Assembly (NCBI RefSeq): GCF_016802865.1
Contig: NZ_JAEVHM010000005.1
Location: forward strand, 1 to 64,000
Direction: 5' to 3'
DNA from: Micromonospora parastrephiae
GTDB taxonomy: Bacteria; Actinomycetota; Actinomycetes; Mycobacteriales; Micromonosporaceae
DNA length: 64,000 nucleotides
Shown here: positions 18,810 to 27,294 of the stretch, piece after piece
How positions within the stretch are numbered: the stretch's first letter is position 1
How the letters are laid out: every line of letters begins with the position of its first letter
Notes under the pieces: model-generated
What the model was told of the DNA's origin: nothing
The model's database searches: none
The model's input: only the letters and a program-made list of their open reading frames with translations
Translations under genes and position numbers: made by a program

Positions 18810-19351
18810 CGCCGAGCCACTTCCTGGATCGCTGGCACGATATTGGCGTACGCGGCGCAGCGGCACAGGTTGCCGCTCATCCGCTCGCGGACCTCGTCGT
18901 CGGTCACCGTCCCCACGGTCGGGCCGTCACCCCCGCCACTGCCCACACCGGCAGGTTCACCCATCGTCACCGCACTCGGCCAGCCGGCCTCAGCCTCGGC
19001 CAGCATGGCGACCGCCGAGACGATCTGGCCCGGCGTGCAGTAGCCGCACTGGAAGGCATCGTGGCGGATGAAGGCGCGCTGCATCGGGTGTAGCTCACCG
19101 TCCAACGCCAGCCCGGCCGCCGTCACAATCTCGGCACCATCGTGCGCCACCGCGAGCGCGAGGCAACTGTTAACCCGCCGGCCGTTCAGCAGCACGGTGC
19201 ACGCACCGCACTGCCCGTGGTCGCACCCCTTCTTGGCGCTGGTGTTGCCCAACCGCTCCCGCAACGCGTCGAGCAGCGTGGTGCGCACATCCACGGTCAG
19301 ACGATGCGGAGTCCCATCCACACGAAGGGTGACTTCGACTTCCGTACTCAC
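18806..19351 (-). CDS. paoA: Aldehyde oxidoreductase 2Fe-2S subunit (PaoA-like)
   Basis: This subunit has the plant-ferredoxin cluster site CDHGQCGACTVLLNG and the second 2Fe-2S domain (FQCGYCTPGQIV, then GNLCRCAAY). Between the second-domain motifs is a ~25-residue Gly/Pro-rich insertion not usual in the family. The GTG at 19351 is chosen because GGAGG stands 8 bases before it; the upstream TTG lacks such a site. There is no Tat-type twin-Arg signal at this start, unlike E. coli PaoA, so the enzyme may stay in the cytoplasm. It is the first gene of the operon. Confidence 0.88.
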   Translation of the reverse strand: MSTEVEVTLRVDGTPHRLTVDVRTTLLDALRERLGNTSAKKGCDHGQCGACTVLLNGRRVNSCLALAVAHDGAEIVTAAGLALDGELHPMQRAFIRHDAFQCGYCTPGQIVSAVAMLAEAEAGWPSAVTMGEPAGVGSGGGDGPTVGTVTDDEVRERMSGNLCRCAAYANIVPAIQEVARR

Positions 19352-19446
19352 GGCACCGACCTCCGACAAGATTCAGCGAACCCCACGACCCAACGGTAGC
19401 CAGTTCGCCCAATTTCGTCCCAAAAACGCCAGTCGGCGGCGATGCT

Positions 19447-20031
19447 TCATTCCCAGGGAAGTTTGAGCAGGGCGAGTTCGGCCAGGCGTCGTAGGTCTGC
19501 GCGGCTGGCGCCGGAGGCGGCCTGGACCGCGAAGCCCTGGGACAGGGCGATCACGTACGCCGCCGCGTCCCGTGGCTCGACGGTCACGGGGAGGTCGTCG
19601 GTTTCCCGGGCGCTGGCGAACCGCTCGGTGAGCACGACCTCGGCCGCCTGACGCCGGGCGCAGAGATCGGCCCTGGCTTCCGCCGCAGCGTCTCCGGTCA
19701 CAAGCGCGCCTTGGACCAGGAGGCAGCCGGGTGGGGTGTCCGGCCCGGTCGTGGCATCGGCGGCCCCGAGCAGCCAGCGCCGGACCACTTCCCGCACGGT
19801 GTCGGCCTCCAGTGCTGCTGTCCCGTAGCCGAACACGGTGTCTCTGTAGCGGTCGACGACCTGTTTGAAGAGGCCCGACTTGGAGCCGAACGCGCCGTAG
19901 ATGCTGCCGGCCTTAAGGTTCGTCGCGGCCGACAGGTCGGCCATCGTGGTCCCCTCGTAACCCTTGGTCCAGAAGACGCGCAGCGCCGACTCCAGGACGC
20001 GTTCGACGTCAAACTCACGCGGCCGGCCCAT
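19447..20031 (-). CDS. TetR-family regulator divergent from the SDR gene
   Basis: The protein starts MGRPREFDVERVLESALRVF and has a full TetR helix-turn-helix (GTTMADLSAATNLKAGSIYG) followed by a C-terminal half of the TetR_C type seen in regulators of quinone or aldehyde reductases (GCLLVQGALV). It is transcribed away from the SDR gene, and both promoters share a pair of 14-bp palindromes. It most likely represses itself and the SDR gene, relieved by an electrophile or a substrate of the reductase. Confidence 0.9.
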   Translation of the reverse strand: MGRPREFDVERVLESALRVFWTKGYEGTTMADLSAATNLKAGSIYGAFGSKSGLFKQVVDRYRDTVFGYGTAALEADTVREVVRRWLLGAADATTGPDTPPGCLLVQGALVTGDAAAEARADLCARRQAAEVVLTERFASARETDDLPVTVEPRDAAAYVIALSQGFAVQAASGASRADLRRLAELALLKLPWE

Positions 20032-20056
20032 CACCATGGTGACATCCCTCACTTTC

Positions 20057-20070
20057 TGAGTGCGCATTCA
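20057..20070. promoter_or_regulatory. TetR operator 1 in the TetR/SDR divergent promoter
   Basis: TGAGTGCGCATTCA is a 14-bp inverted repeat of the form TGARTG-n2-CAYTCA. It lies 26 bp upstream of the tetR start. Confidence 0.75.
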
Positions 20071-20107
20071 ATATATCACTTGCCGGCACCTACCTGACGT
20101 GACATCT

Positions 20108-20121
20108 TGAATGTTCACTCA
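20108..20121. promoter_or_regulatory. TetR operator 2 in the TetR/SDR divergent promoter
   Basis: TGAATGTTCACTCA has the same TGARTG-n2-CAYTCA form as operator 1, centred 51 bp away. It lies 21 bp upstream of the SDR start, where bound repressor would block that promoter. Confidence 0.75.
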
Positions 20122-20142
20122 AAAATGATGGAGGGAAGTCCG

Positions 20143-20886
20143 ATGGCTCAGACTCTGGCCGGCAAAGTCGCGACCGTCACCGGTGGCTCGCGCGGCATCG
20201 GCGAGGGCATCGCGCGGCGGCTTGCGGCGGCGGGCGCGACGGTCGCAATCACCTACAACTCCTCGGCAAAGCAGGCCGAGTTGGTGGCGAAGTCCATCCA
20301 GGAGGCAGGCGGCACGGCACTGGCCGTGCGGGTCGACGCCGCGGACCGCGCCGCCGTCCGCGCCGGGGTCGCGGAGATCGTGGCGCAGTTCGGCCGCCTC
20401 GACATCCTCGTCAACAACGCTGGCGTCGGCGGCGTCGGTGCCATCGAGACGATCACGGACGAGGGCTACGACCACACCGTCGCCGTCAACCTCACCGCAG
20501 TCTTCGCCGCCAGTCAGGAGGCGCTGCGGCATCTCAGCGACGGCGGGCGGATCATCACGATCGGCAGCATCAACGCCGACCGAATCCACTTCGGCGGCGG
20601 CAGCGTCTACGCCCTGACCAAGGCCGGCGTCGCCGGCTTCACCCGCGCGCTCGCTCGGGAAGTCAGCAGCCGGGGCATCACTGTCAACACCGTGCAGCCC
20701 GGTCCGGTCGACACCGAGATGAACCCGGCTGACGGGCCGTTCGCCGAGATCACCCGCCCCTACATCGCCGCCGCCCGCTACGGCACCGCAGCCGAGGTCG
20801 GCAGCCTCGTCACCTACCTCGCCGGCCCGGACGCGGCCTACATCACCGGCGCCACGATCAACGTCGACGGCGGCTACGCCGCCTGA
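20143..20886 (+). CDS. Short-chain dehydrogenase/reductase (SDR)
   Basis: The 247-residue protein is a classical SDR: cofactor loop TGGSRGIGEG, the NNAG step, catalytic Ser in ITIGSINAD, YALTK for the Tyr/Lys pair, and a C-terminal GATINVDGGYAA. The absence of an Asp after the second strand (ITYNSS) suggests NADP rather than NAD. The start at 20143 is set by GAGGGAAG. It is controlled with the divergent TetR gene. The substrate is a ketone, aldehyde or quinone; sequence alone does not say which. Confidence 0.92.
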   Translation: MAQTLAGKVATVTGGSRGIGEGIARRLAAAGATVAITYNSSAKQAELVAKSIQEAGGTALAVRVDAADRAAVRAGVAEIVAQFGRLDILVNNAGVGGVGAIETITDEGYDHTVAVNLTAVFAASQEALRHLSDGGRIITIGSINADRIHFGGGSVYALTKAGVAGFTRALAREVSSRGITVNTVQPGPVDTEMNPADGPFAEITRPYIAAARYGTAAEVGSLVTYLAGPDAAYITGATINVDGGYAA

Positions 20887-21295
20887 GCCCGCACGAGATC
20901 CCGGGCCGGGGCACTCCCAGACCCTGGTAGTGCCGGAGCACGACCGCGGCCCGCTGTCGGGCCGGCACGGTGTCGAGCGCTGTCCGCAGGCGCATCCGCT
21001 CGTCGGTCGCACCGGCCGGGTCCCCCACCGTGACCTCCGGCATGGCGTCTCCGGCCGACCGCTCGCGCCGCCAGGGCCGACGGGTCTCGTCGATCGCGGC
21101 CCGGTAGACCATGGTCTTGACGTAGAGATCGGGCCGTTCCAGCTTTCACCAGCGGGGGTAGAGCTTGACCAGCGCGTTGGCCACGGCGTCCTCTGCCGTG
21201 TGCCAGTCGCCGGAGGTCACGTACGCCAGCTTGCGCAGCGACGCCACCTCTGACGTCACGAACTCGCGGAATGCCTGCTCGTCTTCGGCTTTCAC
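20887..21295 (-). pseudogene. SigE-type ECF sigma factor, nonsense codon and lost 3' end
   Basis: The gene starts at a GTG (21295) behind GGGAGG and reads EDEQAFREFVTSEVASLRK and DAVANALVKLYPRW. It then meets an in-frame TGA at 21146-21148 and continues KLERPDLYVKTMVYRA and RTALDTVPARQRAAVVLRHY in the same frame. These are regions 2 and 4 of a small actinobacterial SigE-family ECF factor. The match breaks off after LRHYQGLGV, before the region 4 helix-turn-helix, right against the end of the SDR gene. It cannot make a working sigma factor. Confidence 0.75.
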
Positions 21296-21603
21296 GTCGA
21301 CTGCCTCCCTGTGACGGAGGTAGAACGCAGCCGCCGCCCAGGGAGTTGCACCGTCCGGAAGAGTAGTTGTGCGATTACCACCCTGTGATGGCCTCGGGCT
21401 ACTCGGACGGATCCTTTCGGGCCGGGCGCGCAGCGCGGTCAGCCCGAGCAGGCTGGGCGCGTCGCGGGCCATCGCCGGTACCACGGGCACCGGGGCTTGT
21501 CCATTGACAAGATCGACGACGTCGCGAACGGAGGCGGCGCCGTGTTTCACCTGACCGCTCGGTGGAGACTTTCCGCCGATCGATGTCCGGCCATGAGAGG
21601 ACG

Positions 21604-21771
21604 TTAGAGACGGGCCGTTACCGAAATGCCGCGCAACTCGTCTGGAATTGCCGGCGGGGCTGTGAGTTGCATGGCGCGCTGATCGAAGAACAGGCGCGCG
21701 ACGAGGTCGCCGCGGGCGCCGGTGCCAGTCCTAGAGAAGATCGACTTCAGATGGTCCTGGACGGTGTAGGT
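21604..21771 (-). pseudogene. LuxR-family regulator, C-terminal HTH fragment cut by the IS
   Basis: The minus strand reads TYTVQDHLKSIFSRTGTGAR then DLVARLFFDQ, the last recognition helix and tail of a LuxR-type regulator, ending at 21604. Its upstream part is replaced exactly at the left inverted repeat of the IS3 element. No matching N-terminal part is found on the other side of the IS. Confidence 0.75.
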
Positions 21772-21797
21772 TGAACCGCCCCGGATCTTGTAGAGAC
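21772..21797 (+). repeat. IS3 left inverted repeat
   Basis: This end begins TGAACCGCCCCGGATC. It pairs with 23072-23097 in inverted orientation with four mismatches over 26 bp. Confidence 0.85.
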
Positions 21798-21822
21798 TTC
21801 CCCGCTTGGGAAGGATCGAGAG

Positions 21823-22150
21823 ATGGCAGGAACGAAGCCGTATCCGCAGGAGCTGCGGGAGCGGGCGGTGCGGATGGTCGCGGAGGTGCGGCCGAACTAC
21901 GAGTCGGACTGGGCGGCGATCACGGCGGTGGCGGCCCGGCTCGGGATCGGCACGGCCGAGACGTTGCGTAAGTGGGTCCGTCAGGCGCAGGTCGACGACG
22001 GCCAGCGGCCGGGGGGTGACGTCGGAGGAGTCGGTGGAGCTGAAGCGGCTGCGGCGGGAGAACGCCGAGCTGCGGCGGGCGAATGAGATCTTGAAGGCCG
22101 CGTCGGCTTTCTTCGCGGCCGAGCTCGACCGGCCTACGACACGCTCGTGA
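21823..22150 (+). pseudogene. IS3 transposase OrfA, one frameshift
   Basis: The helix-turn-helix subunit starts MAGTKPYPQELRERAVRMV and should end KRLRRENAELRRANEILKAA then FFAAELDRP. The two halves are in different frames, joined at GGGGGG near 22010-22017; removing one G restores VDDGQRPGVTSEES. This is not where IS3 elements normally frameshift (the A-B junction), so it is a mutation or a homopolymer reading error. Confidence 0.8.
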
Positions 22151-23070
22151 GTTTCGTTGACGAGCATCGGGACCGCTTCGGTGGAGTCGAGCCGATCTGT
22201 CGCGTGCTGCGCCAGCACGGGCTGCAGATCACCCCGAGCGGCTACTGGGCGGCCAAGAAGCGACTGCCGTCGAGGCGGCAGGTGCGTGATGCGCAGCTGA
22301 CCGAGCTCGTCCGCGAGATCCATGCGGCGAACTACGGCGTCGACGGAGCCCGCAAGATCTGGCACGAGCTGCGCCGCCAAGGGCATCCGACGGCCCGGTG
22401 CACGGTCGAGCGGTTGATGCGTGACGTCGGCCTGGCCGGTGTCGTGCGGGGCAAGAAGATCCGCACCACCACCGCCGATCCTGGGCGTGAACGGGCCGCG
22501 GACCTGCTCAACCGAGACTTCACCGCCGCCCGGCCGAATCGGTGCTGGGTCGCGGACTTCACCCACGTCGCCGCCTTCTCCGGCGTCGTTTACGTCGCAT
22601 TCGTCGTCGACGTCTACTCAAGGGCGATCGTGGGTTGGTCCGCGGCGACGAACAAGCGCACCCCGCTGGTCCTGGCCGCCCTGGACATGGGGTTATGGCG
22701 CCGCGACCGCGCCGGGCAACCCATCGACGCGGGCCTGGTGCACCACAGCGACGCGGGCAGCCAGTACACGTCGTTCCGCTTCACCACCCACCTGCTCGAC
22801 GCCGGTATCGACGCCTCGATCGGTAGCGTCGGCGACGCCCTGGACAACGCCCTGATGGAGTCCACCATCGGCCTCTACAAGACCGAGCTGATCAAACCCC
22901 GAGGCCCGTGGCGCAGCCTCGCCCAGGTCGAACTGGCCACCGCCGAGTGGGTCGACTGGTACAACAACCAGCGCCTGCACTCCGCCACCGGGCACGTCCC
23001 ACCGACCGAATACGAATCGATGTTCTACGCTCAATCCCAGCCCCGCGAGGTGGTTGGAGCCAACAGCTGA
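22147..23070 (+). CDS. IS3 transposase OrfB (DDE catalytic subunit)
   Basis: The 307-residue integrase core has the three acidic sites in the expected places: Asp in CWVADFTHV, Asp in HHSDAGSQY, and Glu in NALMESTIGLYKTE, followed by the basic tail WYNNQRLHSATGHVPP. The GTG start overlaps the orfA stop by GTGA. If orfA is truly frameshifted the element may be immobile alone, though related copies could move it. Confidence 0.92.
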   Translation: MSFVDEHRDRFGGVEPICRVLRQHGLQITPSGYWAAKKRLPSRRQVRDAQLTELVREIHAANYGVDGARKIWHELRRQGHPTARCTVERLMRDVGLAGVVRGKKIRTTTADPGRERAADLLNRDFTAARPNRCWVADFTHVAAFSGVVYVAFVVDVYSRAIVGWSAATNKRTPLVLAALDMGLWRRDRAGQPIDAGLVHHSDAGSQYTSFRFTTHLLDAGIDASIGSVGDALDNALMESTIGLYKTELIKPRGPWRSLAQVELATAEWVDWYNNQRLHSATGHVPPTEYESMFYAQSQPREVVGANS

Positions 23071-23071
23071 G

Positions 23072-23097
23072 GTCTCCACAGAACCCGGGGCGGTTCA
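23072..23097 (-). repeat. IS3 right inverted repeat
   Basis: Read from the outside this end is TGAACCGCCCCGGGTTC, matching the left end. It starts just after the orfB stop. Confidence 0.85.
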
Positions 23098-23317
23098 CGG
23101 CATCCGACGCCTTGTCGGCGGCCTCGACGACGTGCGCAACACCCTGCGCGACGCCCACAGCGAGGACAAAGGCAACGTCTACCGCGAGCTACGGCTCACC
23201 CTCACTTACAACCCTGGTGAAAACCAAATCAGCGTCGAGGCTAAGCCCGACGCTGATTACTGTGGGATAACTGTACGTGTCCGAGGGGGGATTCGAACTC
23301 TTGTACGCGTCATATGA
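23098..23317 (+). pseudogene. Serine-recombinase C-terminal fragment
   Basis: The frame reads GIRRLVGGLDDVRNTLRDAH, EDKGNVYRELRLTLTYNPGE and ends YCGITVRVRGGIRTL. This matches the C-terminal end of large serine recombinases of actinobacterial elements, which commonly finish in GVMVRVRGGT. Everything upstream is lost at the right end of the IS. It marks a former integrated element. Confidence 0.6.
23277..23299 (-). other. Possible tRNA 3'-end remnant / att site
   Basis: On the minus strand this reads TTCGAATCCCCCCTCGGACA, like the T-loop and acceptor end of a tRNA with one extra C. The 5' T-stem and the rest of a cloverleaf are not present, so it is not a working tRNA. Its position at the recombinase tail suggests an attachment-site remnant. 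Confidence 0.35.
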
Positions 23318-23521
23318 GCACCATTTCGGGGTGCACATGCTCATAGATTACGGTACGGCCAGGGTTGGCTCAAGCCCGCAGGCTCATTACCTTCCGCAAC
23401 CATACATAGCAGTTCGGGCGCATTGGTTCGCTGCTTGTCTGGTGCCTCGCTCTATCATCGAGTGGCAGGTTTGAACGCGTGGCCATAGGCTGGAGGCGAC
23501 CCGCCCGCGTCCCGGTGAGTC

Positions 23522-26500
23522 TCAGTCGGTCGACGCTGACGGCAGCCCGTATCGCTCGCGTTCTTCGGCAGTCAGCTCTCGCGGTTCTCGGTCTTCGACC
23601 AAGCGCTTCGCCTGGTCGCCGCATACGTCCCAGCTTAGGATCCTGCCGTCGTTGTAGGTGACAATGAGGGTGTCTTGCCAGGACAGGCTGCGAACTATCC
23701 CGTCTGGCGTGTCGAGCACGCCGAGGGGCCGCCCGTCTTGGGTGTGCCAAATGTAGAGCGTGTCATCGTCGCTGATAGATGCAATCAGGTTTCCTTCGGG
23801 TGACCAGCTGATTTGACGGACGGCATTTGTGTGGCCGACACAACGCATGCTTATGTGCTGCTGCACGACGTTCCAGATCTCGATCTGGTTGCCGACGGCG
23901 GCAGCGAGTCCGGTGGAGTCATTCGACCAGGCCAGGGCCGCTACCTCGCCGTCACCTTCGGTTCGCCATTGATGGGCGAGGGTGTAGTCGTCTCCTCGCC
24001 ATAAGCTCACGTTGTGTTTGCTGGCGACCGCCGCTATAAGGCCTGAGTCTGGGGACCAGGTGAGCGTTCCCGCGCTTTCTTCGCCTCCGTCGAGGACTGC
24101 TAGGCGCTGCGCTTTGGCCACGTCCCACACCGAGAGGGCGGGTCGCGTTCTGCCGAAGAAGCAATGCGTGTGGACGACCAGCCGTGAGCCGTCGCCGGAC
24201 CAGGCAAGTCCGTAAACCCACGGTAAAGGCGTCATTTTCGTTGCGTGTTTCGGGGTTGGTCTTGGACGAGCGCCCCACTGTGCTCGCAGGACACCGGATC
24301 GCGCGTCCCACACCGTGACCTGTTCTTGCATGGCGGTGGCGACCAGGTCACCTAGCGGCGAGTACGCGATCGACATGCAGTCGTCGTCTCCGAGCCTCAG
24401 CGGCAGCGTCGCCTCGTCCGTTTCGATGATCTCCGGCGTCGTTCCCGTCCGCTTTATGGCGGCTCGTTTGTGCTCCGGCGACCATGACACTTCTCGCAGG
24501 CTACCGGTGGGCAGGCGGCGGAAGCTTCGGCCGACAACATCCCAGAGCTCCACCTGGTGGAATGAGCTTCCCAGGCCGATTCGCTTGCCATCGGAGGACC
24601 ATGCGATCGTGCTTATTCGGTGAGGGCGTGCCCGCCGCTCGACTGTCCGTCCCGTGGCGACGTCGATCAGCGCCACGCGGTGTTGGTGTCGTGTTCGATG
24701 CACTGCGTAGGCGATGACATCCTCGACGGGCGACCACGCCATTGCTTCGGCCAGGCCGGGAGGCGCGCTTTCGGCGGCCTGGCCGGTATCGGTGTCGTAG
24801 ATCCACAGAGTGCGGCGTTCCCGTGCGAGGGTCGCAGAGCGGCGCATTGAGAACGCCGGAGCTGCTGAGACCGCGAGGCGGGTTCCGTCGGGTGCCCAGC
24901 ACAACACCGGGTCTGACCACGCTACCTGCTGTCGCAGGATCTCCGACGTCTGCTCGCCGATGCTGATCACGAGCAGCAAATCATCTGAGGCGATGGCCAG
25001 CCGGTCACCTTGAGGAGACCATGCCGTGGCGTGAACACTTGTGGCAGGGACGCTCGTAACCAACCCTGGGATGTCATCATCCAAGCGATAGACGTCAACG
25101 GTTCGGTAGTCGAACGTTCCCGCGAAGCACAGGTCACCGCCCCACGAGACCGAGTCGAACGATGTCAGGAGACTCCCTCTTCGCCTGCCCAGGTTGCGGC
25201 CGTCCGCGACGCGCCACAGCATGAGGCCTCGATCGTGCTCGGTGAGGGCAAGGGTTCCGGTGGCACTGAGCAGGGTGTGACCGCACGCTTCTGAGTCAGT
25301 GGCGAAGGCGACACCGGCAAGACGGCCGGTGTCGTCCCAGGTGCAGACGCGGCCCATCTTGTCGGCGGTGCGCAGTCCTTGGTTGTCGGGCAGCCAGACC
25401 GCGGAGGTGATGCCGGTGGTGTGTCCGATGAAGAGGCGCCTTGTTCGCGGTGTGGCGGTCAGGGCCCATCGCGTCATCGTCGCTGCCGGCGTGGGTGGCA
25501 ACTCGTGTAGCGCGGTGTGGGCGAGCGCCACGGCCAGTTCGTTGTCCTGTCGGCGCACCTGTTGCGCGAACTCGGCAACGCGCTCGGACTGTCGGGCGCG
25601 GTCCTGGTGATCGGTCTCTTGAGAGGCGTCGAGTAGCTGACGGGCTGCGGTGGAGAGAGTCACCTCGGCTGCCAGCGCGAGGGCACCGGCGAGCGTTTGG
25701 CCGCGTAGGAGGTCGTCTGTCTGTGGGTTCGCTTGCCATGCTGCCGCGCGGTGTTCGAGCCGGGTGATGCGGTGCAGGCGCTCCTCGTTGGCGTTGATCA
25801 GAGCGGCGAGTCGGTGCCACTGGCGAAATAGTGCGTCGTGGGTCAGTTCGAGGCAGGTGCCGTCGTCAACGTCGATAATCAAGCGAGCTGCTCTGAACTC
25901 TTCAAGGATGTGGTCGGCGGTGGTATCGAGGTCGGCTCGGCGGATCGTCCGTCGTACGGTTTCCTTGCCTTCCAAGCCGACGCCGTGCAGCAAAGCAGAG
26001 TCGACGGCGTGTTGGGGGTATCGCTCGGTGAGGGATTCGTAGATCTGCTCGGCGTGAGCTGCGATGGCGCCGCCCACCTCGCCGGCCTGTTCGTATTGGG
26101 CCACCGTGATGTGTCGGCCGTCGGACTGTAGGTGCAGACGTTGTAGCAGGTGGCTGAGCAGGGGAAGCGCGTCCCCGACTGTGGCGTCGGCGGTCATTCG
26201 GTCGATGAGGTCGTCCTCGAACGTGAGTCCGGCAGCCCGGGCGGGCCCCGCGATGGCCTGTCGGATGCGGGCCGGATCCAGCAGACCGATGGCCACCGGC
26301 CGGGTGATGAAGCCGGCCTGCTGATCGGTGAGCCGGCGGCGGAACTCGGGCCGGATCGCCACCAGCAGGCGCAGTTCCGGCAGCACCGTCAGCGTCCGGG
26401 TCAGCAGGCTCCACCACTGGGCCCGATCTTGCTCGTCGGTCAGGGTGTACAGATCCTCGGCCTGGTCGACAACGAGCAGCACGGGTCCGCGGGCGACGCT

Positions 26501-27091
26501 GAGGAAGCTCGGCACAACTTGTAGTGGCGCTTCCGGAGAGGCGGCTTCCTCGCGCAACAGCCGCGCCGTCTGCAGCACAGCGGTCGGGCGATCCGCCAAT
26601 GCAGCGGCGAGGCTCATGAACGGATCGGCAGCCGGGCGAAGCGGACCCACCACAGTCCACCGCCGTGGTAGTCGAGCAATGACGCCCGCGCGGATCAGCG
26701 ATGACTTGCCCACTCCCGACGGACCGACGATAGCGACGATCCGCGTCGCCGGCGCCGACCCCGAGCGCTCCAGCCGGTGCAGCACTTCGCTTGCCTCGCG
26801 GTTGCGGCCAAAGAACACGCCCTCCCGCTCCACCGTGAACGGCGCGAGGCCAGGGTACGGGCTTTCCGGGCTCCGCCACGTGACCGCCGTCCGGCGGTGT
26901 AGGAAGTACCGCCAGCCGAGCCACAGGACAACACAAAGCGGAAGCCACAGGTAGGCGTAGTCAAGGACAGACCGCCACGGCCCACGCCAGCTGTCCGTGC
27001 GCGCCGTCACGATGTTGATCGCCAGGCCGACGGCGATCGTGCCCAGCAGGGCACCGGATTCGCGACGGTACTCCCTTAGTGCCCGCCCCAC
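23522..27091 (-). CDS. Membrane-anchored STAND NTPase with WD40 repeats
   Basis: The 1189-residue protein begins with two membrane segments (about 14-31 and 44-65), then the nSTAND1 entry motif PYPGLAPF (78-85) and FFGR, Walker A IVGPSGVGKSS (122-131), Walker B VLLVVDQAED, and a helical STAND region to about 560. The rest is a series of WD40 blades (for example TTGITSAVWLPDN, TNAVRQISWSPEGNLIAS). STAND proteins oligomerise on ligand binding; WD40 blades act as the sensor or scaffold. No enzymatic effector domain is fused, so output may go through a partner or the membrane. The start is a GTG without a clear ribosome site. It lies 203 bp downstream of an HTH gene on the same strand. Confidence 0.85.
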   Translation of the reverse strand: MGRALREYRRESGALLGTIAVGLAINIVTARTDSWRGPWRSVLDYAYLWLPLCVVLWLGWRYFLHRRTAVTWRSPESPYPGLAPFTVEREGVFFGRNREASEVLHRLERSGSAPATRIVAIVGPSGVGKSSLIRAGVIARLPRRWTVVGPLRPAADPFMSLAAALADRPTAVLQTARLLREEAASPEAPLQVVPSFLSVARGPVLLVVDQAEDLYTLTDEQDRAQWWSLLTRTLTVLPELRLLVAIRPEFRRRLTDQQAGFITRPVAIGLLDPARIRQAIAGPARAAGLTFEDDLIDRMTADATVGDALPLLSHLLQRLHLQSDGRHITVAQYEQAGEVGGAIAAHAEQIYESLTERYPQHAVDSALLHGVGLEGKETVRRTIRRADLDTTADHILEEFRAARLIIDVDDGTCLELTHDALFRQWHRLAALINANEERLHRITRLEHRAAAWQANPQTDDLLRGQTLAGALALAAEVTLSTAARQLLDASQETDHQDRARQSERVAEFAQQVRRQDNELAVALAHTALHELPPTPAATMTRWALTATPRTRRLFIGHTTGITSAVWLPDNQGLRTADKMGRVCTWDDTGRLAGVAFATDSEACGHTLLSATGTLALTEHDRGLMLWRVADGRNLGRRRGSLLTSFDSVSWGGDLCFAGTFDYRTVDVYRLDDDIPGLVTSVPATSVHATAWSPQGDRLAIASDDLLLVISIGEQTSEILRQQVAWSDPVLCWAPDGTRLAVSAAPAFSMRRSATLARERRTLWIYDTDTGQAAESAPPGLAEAMAWSPVEDVIAYAVHRTRHQHRVALIDVATGRTVERRARPHRISTIAWSSDGKRIGLGSSFHQVELWDVVGRSFRRLPTGSLREVSWSPEHKRAAIKRTGTTPEIIETDEATLPLRLGDDDCMSIAYSPLGDLVATAMQEQVTVWDARSGVLRAQWGARPRPTPKHATKMTPLPWVYGLAWSGDGSRLVVHTHCFFGRTRPALSVWDVAKAQRLAVLDGGEESAGTLTWSPDSGLIAAVASKHNVSLWRGDDYTLAHQWRTEGDGEVAALAWSNDSTGLAAAVGNQIEIWNVVQQHISMRCVGHTNAVRQISWSPEGNLIASISDDDTLYIWHTQDGRPLGVLDTPDGIVRSLSWQDTLIVTYNDGRILSWDVCGDQAKRLVEDREPRELTAEERERYGLPSASTD

Positions 27092-27294
27092 ACGGTCATC
27101 GCACTACGAGAAGGCACTGCTCGCCAGCGCGTGGCGGATAGCCGACAGAGACAACAACTATGGCCGGGACTGGACTCACACCCTTGACGTGGCTAAGCCC
27201 GGATCTCGATCAGCGGCACCGCGAAACCGATGGATTGCACTGCGACGTGCTGCTCTCCCTGTGGCTGAGCGAGACACCCACCGTCGCAGCCGCC

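Larger units (their letters stand above)
21772..23097 (+). mobile_element. IS3-family insertion sequence
   Basis: The 1326-bp element has 26-bp imperfect terminal inverted repeats (TGAACCGCCCCGG then a diverged half, 22 of 26 matching) and two overlapping transposase frames. The bases next to the ends (GGT on the left, CGG on the right) do not form a target duplication. The genes on each side, a LuxR tail and a recombinase tail, are unrelated. So the element probably sits at a deletion or recombination joint rather than a simple insertion. Confidence 0.9.

Noticed and set aside
22010..22017. Programmed frameshift in the IS3 element
   Set aside because: IS3 elements shift near the orfA-orfB overlap, whereas this G6 run lies inside orfA and orfA/orfB already overlap by GTGA.
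23277..23350. A complete tRNA gene on the minus strand
   Set aside because: Only the T-loop/acceptor end is tRNA-like; no cloverleaf can be folded and the 5' T-stem does not pair.
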